This document shows, in pieces, positions 7,231 to 9,681 of a stretch of DNA of 9,681 nucleotides (positions are counted from its first letter, which is position 1; each line of letters begins with the position of its first letter). A model generated the notes under the pieces. That model worked only from the letters and a program-made list of their open reading frames with translations, ran no database searches and was not told the DNA's origin. Location: positions 1 to 9,681 of the forward strand of contig JAXMLA010000052.1 of the NCBI GenBank assembly GCA_034370465.1. The letters are read 5' to 3'. Both the position numbers and the translations under genes were made by a program. This DNA comes from UBA2197 sp034370465. Lineage in GTDB: Bacteria > Desulfobacterota > Desulfuromonadia > Desulfuromonadales > UBA2197.

Positions 7231-7560
7231 ATGCAGACCGGAAACCTCTTTGCTCATGCTCTCCCTCCTTTGGAAGGCGAGCGCTTCGAAATGATCCTGA
7301 AGCACAGGAATCTCGTTGTTGAGCGGATCGTGAGTTCTGCGGCGATGGTGCCGTGCGAGTATGTGCAGCCCCAGGATGAATGGGTTGTGCTTGTACTGGG
7401 AGAGGCCACCCTTCAGGTTGCGGGCGAGACCATGGCTCTCAAGGCGGGCGATCACCTCTTCCTGCCGGCGGGGGTGCCGCATAGTGTGCAGCGGGTTTCC
7501 GAGGGGGCGATCTGGCTGGCGGTCCATCTTTATCCAGAGGAGAAGAGCGATGTGCCTTGA
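7231..7560 (+). CDS. Small single-domain cupin protein
   Basis: 109 residues forming one double-stranded beta-helix. Cupin motif 2 is clear as GDHLFLPAGVPH at 73-84. Motif 1 is recognisable from its spacing, Glu50-x6-Gly57 in DEWVVLVLGEA, but the usual HxH pair is replaced by Tyr-Val-Gln at 44-46. Only Glu50 and His84 of the usual four metal ligands remain, so metal binding may be altered or absent. Small cupins of this QPQDEWVVLVLGEA type are familiar as conserved hypotheticals in anaerobic deltaproteobacteria (from memory). The ATG has AGGA about 8 bases upstream. It is the last gene of the plus-strand run before the REP-like palindrome; no intrinsic terminator with a T run follows. Function unknown. 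Confidence 0.85.
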   Translation: MQTGNLFAHALPPLEGERFEMILKHRNLVVERIVSSAAMVPCEYVQPQDEWVVLVLGEATLQVAGETMALKAGDHLFLPAGVPHSVQRVSEGAIWLAVHLYPEEKSDVP

Positions 7561-7566
7561 TTCCCC

Positions 7567-7590
7567 GTAGGGGCGACCCATGGGTCGCCC
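7567..7590 (+). repeat. REP-like element: GTAG followed by a 20-bp perfect palindrome
   Basis: Seven bases after the cupin stop, GTAG (7567-7570) is followed directly by a perfect 20-bp palindrome (7571-7590) with arms GGGCGACCCA and TGGGTCGCCC. A GTAG or GGAG tetranucleotide before a foldable palindrome is the hallmark of REP sequences mobilised by RAYT (TnpA-REP) transposases. No transposase is present here, so this would be a non-autonomous copy. It may also help end transcription or protect the 3' end of the upstream mRNA, but it lacks a U tract. Confidence 0.6.
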
Positions 7591-7636
7591 GCCCTTTGAC
7601 CCTTCCAAAAAATGACCTTGAACAAACCACTTCGTC

Positions 7637-7659
7637 GATATAGACTATTGGTATACATC
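7637..7659 (+). promoter_or_regulatory. Putative vapBC operator/promoter
   Basis: GATATAGAC (7637-7645), a 5-base spacer, then GTATACATC (7651-7659) form an inverted repeat matching at 7 of 9 positions, 15 bases ahead of the vapB ATG. GTATAC-containing palindromes are typical operators for VapB-type antitoxins. The same stretch holds possible -10 elements: TATAGA at 7639-7644 (with TTGAAC at 7618-7623, spacer 15) and TATACA at 7652-7657 preceded by TGG. Binding here by VapB or VapBC would block transcription, giving the usual autoregulation. Confidence 0.5.
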
Positions 7660-7673
7660 ATAGGGAGGATATC

Positions 7674-7904
7674 ATGCCGAAGACCGCCAAAATTTTCATG
7701 AACGGTCGCAGTCAGGCCGTCCGTCTCCCTGCCGAATTTCGCTTCGACTGCAAGGAAGTCTATATCGAACGCCAAGGGGATGTCGTGGTTCTGCGCCCCA
7801 AACGGCAGGGATGGGAGAGCTTCTTTGCCAGTACCTCGCAAGTGCCGGATGACTTTCTGGCCGATCGGACCGATCTGCCGCTGCAAGAGCGGGAGCTCTT
7901 CTGA
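7674..7904 (+). CDS. vapB: VapB-type antitoxin (AbrB/SpoVT fold)
   Basis: 76 residues. The N-terminal half, KTAKIFMNGRSQAVRLPAEF, followed by VYIERQGDVVVLRP, is the swapped-hairpin AbrB-like DNA-binding domain of VapB. The C-terminal tail (about 47-76) is acidic and aromatic (WESFF ... DDFL), as expected for the segment that wraps the toxin. AGGGAGG lies just upstream of the ATG at 7674, a strong ribosome binding site. The stop overlaps the vapC start by one base (TGATG), so toxin translation is coupled to the antitoxin. The pair neutralises VapC and represses its own promoter. Confidence 0.92.
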   Translation: MPKTAKIFMNGRSQAVRLPAEFRFDCKEVYIERQGDVVVLRPKRQGWESFFASTSQVPDDFLADRTDLPLQERELF

Positions 7905-8302
7905 TGCTCTACCTCCTCGACACCAATATTTGCAGATACATTCTCAAGCGTCGTCCGCCCTCGGTGAAGAGCCGTTTTGACGAAGTCGGCCCGGAGCATT
8001 TGGGCCTCTCAACTGTGGTCCTCTCCGAACTTTACTACGGCGCGGCCCGTCATCCGCAGGGGGCAGCCATCCGCCGGGAGATCGACGATTTCGTCTCGCG
8101 CCTGACTCTCTACCATTGGGACGAGATCGCCGCCGATCATTACGGCGCCATCCGTACCGTTCTGGAAAAGAACGGCACGCCGATCGGCGCCATGGACATG
8201 ATGATCGCCGCCCACGCCCGCAGCCTTGAGGCAACGCTAGTCAGCAACAATGCCAAGCACTTCCGGCAGGTGCCAGGTTTGCGGTGGGTCGATTGGGTGT
8301 AG
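7904..8302 (+). CDS. vapC: VapC-type PIN-domain ribonuclease toxin
   Basis: 132 residues, the normal length of a VapC. The PIN-domain acidic residues are in place: Asp6 in YLLDTNICRYIL, Glu42 in VVLSELYYGA and Asp98 in IGAMDMMIAAHA. The late LVSNNAKHF block with Asn115-Asn116 matches the usual TNN/SNN motif. VapC toxins are Mg-dependent RNases, many of which cut initiator tRNA or a rRNA loop; the target here cannot be read from sequence. The gene appears intact and is paired with vapB upstream. It converges on the antitoxin-like gene at 8378, with 75 bases between the two stop codons and no strong terminator, only a 6-bp AGTTGT/ACAACT hairpin at 8338-8353. Confidence 0.93.
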   Translation: MLYLLDTNICRYILKRRPPSVKSRFDEVGPEHLGLSTVVLSELYYGAARHPQGAAIRREIDDFVSRLTLYHWDEIAADHYGAIRTVLEKNGTPIGAMDMMIAAHARSLEATLVSNNAKHFRQVPGLRWVDWV

Positions 8303-8377
8303 GGAGGGAGATTATCGATTAAGTCGGCGGATCAAGGAGTTGTTCGGACAACTGACGACTGTCATGCACGACGGTTA

Positions 8378-8581
8378 TTACAAAGACGGTATCGCTCCCT
8401 GCCATCGGCGGGCAAGTCTTTCCATGGCTTCGTCGTGGGAGACGACGCGGCCCTCGCGCAAATCCTTCTCGCCGGCTTCGATCTTTTCGAGCAGATAGAG
8501 GCGATACATGACCTCTTCGGAGTCAACGGTTTCGGGGAGAGAGGTGAGGCAGGATTCGATAGCTGAGCGGGCCATGAGCAT
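8378..8581 (-). CDS. Orphan antitoxin-like protein (RelB/Phd-type partner family)
   Basis: 67 residues. The C-terminal pattern VMYRLYLLEKIEAGEKDLREGRVVSHDEAMERLARRW is typical of short antitoxins that accompany RelE/ParE toxins, where a helix is followed by a Gly-Arg-x-Val-Ser-His-Glu/Asp element. The ATG at 8581 has AAGGAG 6 bases upstream and a promoter at 8612-8640, so the gene looks expressible. No toxin lies downstream: after its stop only 75 bases remain before the vapC 3' end, and they encode nothing toxin-like. It may be a solitary antitoxin remnant, an anti-addiction gene, or a regulator acting on a toxin elsewhere. Antitoxin assignment is by family resemblance from memory. Confidence 0.72.
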   Translation of the reverse strand: MLMARSAIESCLTSLPETVDSEEVMYRLYLLEKIEAGEKDLREGRVVSHDEAMERLARRWQGAIPSL

Positions 8582-8611
8582 GAGGGACTCCTTCTATTTT
8601 TTGCTGTGGCA

Positions 8612-8640
8612 ACCTTAACATGGTGATCGAGGGCGGTCAA
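8612..8640 (-). promoter_or_regulatory. Promoter for the orphan antitoxin-like gene
   Basis: On the minus strand: -35 TTGACC (8635-8640), a 17-base spacer, and -10 TAAGGT (8612-8617) preceded by TGT, an extended -10. Initiation near 8605 would give a leader of about 24 bases to the ATG at 8581. The -35 and spacing are good; the -10 is weak except for its TG extension. Confidence 0.45.
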
Positions 8641-8686
8641 ACACGCAGACGCCAACGCCAAGGGAAATGGGGTGGCAAGATTTCCT

Positions 8687-8715
8687 TTGACAGCGGATGA
8701 AAATTTGATAAGAAT
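8687..8715 (+). promoter_or_regulatory. Plus-strand sigma70-like promoter ahead of tiny ORFs
   Basis: A perfect -35 TTGACA (8687-8692) is separated by 17 bases from AAGAAT (8710-8715, four of six matches to TATAAT, including the second A and last T). Transcription would start near 8722, just before an AGGAGG Shine-Dalgarno at 8735-8740. Confidence 0.4.
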
Positions 8716-8748
8716 CGGAACCTCTTGATTTGACAGGAGGGAAAAACG

Positions 8749-8843
8749 ATGCAACATTTTCGGAAGATGAAATCATGAACCGTCCGTCGACAGCACGCTG
8801 TCCGGGCGGTTTTGACTTGAATGGGTTGGTCGTGGGGGGATGA
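8749..8843 (+). other. Two tiny overlapping ORFs with a strong ribosome binding site
   Basis: AGGAGG (8735-8740) precedes the ATG at 8749 by 8 bases. The first frame encodes nine residues, MQHFRKMKS, and stops at 8776-8778. Its stop overlaps a second ATG at 8775 (ATGA) that opens a 22-residue frame, beginning MNRPSTARCPGGF, ending at 8843. The terminator-like hairpin at 8778-8813 lies inside the second frame. This order (promoter, ribosome site, short coding stretch, hairpin with T run) fits a leader-peptide attenuator or a small mRNA. I recognise no family in either peptide and they could be fortuitous. Confidence 0.3.
8778..8813 (+). terminator. Intrinsic terminator-like hairpin
   Basis: AACCGTCCG (8778-8786) pairs with CGGGCGGTT (8803-8811) with one G-U pair, enclosing GACA/TGTC (8789-8792, 8799-8802), and the hairpin runs into TTTT (8810-8813) before GACTTG. 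The T tract is short. It would end the transcript from the promoter at 8687-8715 after about 90 bases, giving either an attenuated leader or a small RNA. Confidence 0.45.
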
Positions 8844-8856
8844 CCAGCTTTTTACA

Positions 8857-8878
8857 CCGGAAGTGGGGCTCCTTCCGG
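8857..8878. repeat. CCGGAAG/CTTCCGG hairpin
   Basis: A perfect 7-bp stem, CCGGAAG (8857-8863) with CTTCCGG (8872-8878), around an 8-base G-rich loop. Outer bases ACA and TGT can extend the stem across a small bulge. It is preceded by CTTTTT on the plus strand and not followed by a T run, so it does not look like a plus-strand terminator; on the minus strand the sequence after the stem contains AAAAAGCTGG instead of T residues. Role unknown. Confidence 0.35.
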
Positions 8879-9017
8879 CGACGGTGTTCATTAGTTGATT
8901 AATATCTTTTCGATTGCTGCGGAAAGACCTTCACTGTTGTCGCTAATTGACGAATGAACAACGTCCCTGCATCACTGCCCTATGAGAGTAGTGTTAATCT
9001 ATCTGATATAGGCTGAT

Positions 9018-9023
9018 TATAAT
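9018..9023 (+). promoter_or_regulatory. Possible -10 box (TATAAT) for the coiled-coil gene
   Basis: A perfect TATAAT lies about 110 bases upstream of the ATG at 9131, in AT-rich DNA. The best -35 candidate, TTAATC at 8994-8999 with an 18-base spacer, is poor, so an activator or a different sigma factor could be involved. The predicted transcript would contain the GC-rich leader at 9058-9104. Confidence 0.35.
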
Positions 9024-9057
9024 TTGTTGAGGCGGGGAAAAGCGAGACCCAACTCTT

Positions 9058-9104
9058 GCGTGGACGCGGGCGCGATGAACCAGCGCCGGTCACGCTCATA
9101 CCGG
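9058..9104 (+). promoter_or_regulatory. GC-rich leader with alternative hairpins
   Basis: A GC-rich island in otherwise AT-rich DNA. GCGTG (9058-9062) can pair with CACGC (9091-9095) and GCGC (9070-9073) with GCGC (9083-9086). Alternatively CCGGT (9086-9090... read C9087-T9090 plus C9086) can pair with ACCGG (9100-9104). The two folds share bases and exclude each other, as in regulatory leaders, but the pairings are short and no known riboswitch class was recognised. Confidence 0.2.
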
Positions 9105-9130
9105 TTAGTCAAAGAATAAAAGGTGAATCA

Positions 9131-9556
9131 ATGCCAGAAAATGCAATTTGGAGTCTTATAACAGGGCTTGTGCTTCTCGCTCTTGGCTTGACATATAAAT
9201 GGGTTGAAAACTCTCACGGCTTGAAGCTCTCTGAGAAAGAGACCGACCGTCTCCGAACGACACTCGACACGCTGGAGGAAACTCGAAAGAATGAAGCCCT
9301 TGGTTTCAGGACGGAAATTAATACGCTCAAGGAAACTCACAATAAAGAAATCACTGATATTAAGGAACTCCACCAAAGAATCATGGAAGAAAAGCATCTT
9401 AAAATGACGAATCTGGAGGCTGAAATATCTGGATTTCAAAAAGAGAAAGACAGAGAAATAACGGCACTTAACGAGAAATACCGCACACAAATATCGCAAC
9501 TTCAAGAGCGCAACAGCTCTGAAAAAGCTAAAACTGCATGGAAAGCTTCTACTTGA
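9131..9556 (+). CDS. Single-pass membrane-anchored coiled-coil protein, unknown function
   Basis: 141 residues. A hydrophobic helix at about 5-23 (AIWSLITGLVLLALGLTYKW) with few preceding residues is an uncleaved N-terminal anchor. Residues about 34-130 are a highly charged Glu/Lys/Leu/Ile-rich helix with heptad character, a long coiled coil, probably facing the cytoplasm. The frame is open further upstream, to 9056, but the ATG at 9131 is preferred: AAGGTG lies 5-6 bases upstream and the hydrophobic segment follows at once. Base composition is clearly more AT-rich than the genes at the left, with AAA and GAA codons dominating, which suggests recent acquisition. No family was recognised; low-complexity coiled coils give misleading similarity to many proteins. 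A possible following gene starts at 9674 with the same kind of AAGGTGA ribosome site. Confidence 0.7.
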   Translation: MPENAIWSLITGLVLLALGLTYKWVENSHGLKLSEKETDRLRTTLDTLEETRKNEALGFRTEINTLKETHNKEITDIKELHQRIMEEKHLKMTNLEAEISGFQKEKDREITALNEKYRTQISQLQERNSSEKAKTAWKAST

Positions 9557-9609
9557 CCTCATGATCCCCTCCATCGAAGTTGATGATGTGCTGATGATGA
9601 CTAACCATC

Positions 9610-9636
9610 GGCACCACCGGTCAAGCCGGTGGTGCC
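9610..9636. repeat. Perfect 11-bp inverted repeat hairpin
   Basis: GGCACCACCGG (9610-9620) and CCGGTGGTGCC (9626-9636) form a perfect 11-bp stem around the 5-base loop TCAAG. No T run follows on either strand (TCAGCC on plus, GATGG on minus), so it is not a standard intrinsic terminator. It is GC-rich inside an AT-rich accessory stretch and resembles REP-type or miniature mobile hairpins. It could still punctuate the mRNA between the coiled-coil gene and a gene starting near 9674. Confidence 0.6.
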
Positions 9637-9673
9637 TCAGCCCCGTCCCGTTGGACTGCAAGGTGAAAAGAAC

Positions 9674-9681
9674 ATGAATGA
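9674..9681 (+). CDS. Possible start of a further gene, cut by the window edge
   Basis: ATGAATGA begins at 9674, with AAGGTGA (9660-9666) 7 bases upstream, the same type of ribosome site as the coiled-coil gene. Only two full codons are visible, so the product cannot be judged. A 38-residue frame (9561-9677) ends with an ATGA overlap at this start, but its composition looks fortuitous. Confidence 0.3.

Larger units (their letters stand above)
8582..9130. other. 549-base accessory intergenic region without a substantial gene
   Basis: This gap lies between the divergent antitoxin-like gene and the membrane coiled-coil gene. From left to right it holds a minus-strand promoter (8612-8640), a plus-strand promoter (8687-8715), two tiny coupled ORFs (8749-8843), a terminator-like hairpin (8778-8813), a CCGGAAG hairpin (8857-8878), an AT-rich stretch with nothing recognisable (8885-9010), a TATAAT box (9018-9023) and a GC-rich foldable leader (9058-9104). 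Longer frames crossing it (minus strand 8362-8757 and 8637-8891) have no family-like composition and were not accepted. No tRNA, transposase remnant or clear attachment site was seen. Confidence 0.6.

Noticed and set aside
8303..8377. Search for a toxin gene partnering the orphan antitoxin
   Set aside because: Only a 17-codon frame (starting MTVVSC) fits between the antitoxin stop and vapC, with no resemblance to RelE or ParE toxins.
8362..8757. 131-codon minus-strand frame overlapping the antitoxin-like gene
   Set aside because: Its sequence shows no family pattern, while the 67-codon frame inside the same stretch has a strong ribosome site, a promoter and a recognisable antitoxin-like tail.
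8821..8885. Possible riboswitch around GGGGGATGA and the CCGGAAG hairpin
   Set aside because: Compared from memory with fluoride and cyclic-di-GMP riboswitch cores; the required conserved blocks are missing.
9128..9661. Minus-strand open frame of 177 codons over the coiled-coil gene
   Set aside because: It is the antisense of a Glu/Lys-rich coiled coil, which yields a Phe/Leu/Ser-rich pseudo-protein. No ribosome site, and it spans the palindromic hairpin.
9561..9677. 38-codon frame ending with an ATGA overlap at 9674
   Set aside because: It has no Shine-Dalgarno sequence, reads through the 11-bp palindrome to give a His/Arg-rich peptide, and looks fortuitous.

Overview
The window looks like chromosomal DNA of a GC-rich, Gram-negative, environmental bacterium. 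I suspect a deltaproteobacterium of the Desulfuromonadales/Geobacterales type. That is a memory-based inference from the protein families (a nucleotidyltransferase fused to a phosphomannomutase-like domain, a GAF sensor kinase with an N-terminal Cys cluster, a TIGR01212 radical SAM protein next to recO). No rRNA, tRNA or other taxonomic marker is present. The first 39 bases are a pure C run that is almost certainly a contig-end artefact.

Left block (about 360-4970, minus strand): three genes are read leftwards from a good sigma70-like promoter at 4942-4969. They are a cytoplasmic GAF/histidine-kinase-like sensor (GTG start at 4885), a stand-alone CheY-type receiver whose ATG overlaps the kinase stop, and, 81 bases further on, an 834-residue sugar-nucleotidyltransferase/phosphomannomutase-like fusion. 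In the kinase the ATP-binding boxes are eroded. In the fusion the phosphomutase half has lost every catalytic loop, while its nucleotidyltransferase half and the receiver look intact. The likely theme is sensory control of a sugar-nucleotide enzyme that feeds polysaccharide synthesis.

Middle block (about 5039-7560, plus strand): a divergent run of four closely spaced housekeeping-type genes. These are a TIGR01212/YhcC radical SAM protein, recO (4-base ATGA overlap), a NimA-like flavin-binding split-barrel protein, and a small cupin lacking the usual HxH metal ligands. The block ends in a GTAG-flanked 20-bp palindrome that looks like a RAYT-type REP element.

Right block (about 7600-9681): accessory DNA. 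It holds a complete vapBC toxin-antitoxin operon with a likely operator, a convergent orphan antitoxin-like gene with its own promoter and no toxin, and about 550 bases of non-coding DNA (8582-9130). That gap contains a promoter, tiny ORFs, a terminator-like hairpin and other foldable segments. It is followed by a lower-GC gene for a single-pass membrane coiled-coil protein and an 11-bp perfect hairpin, and the window ends a few bases into what may be the next gene. A further open frame runs off the left end on the minus strand (122 to 1), but it is weakly supported. No CRISPR array, tRNA, rRNA or intact transposase was seen.
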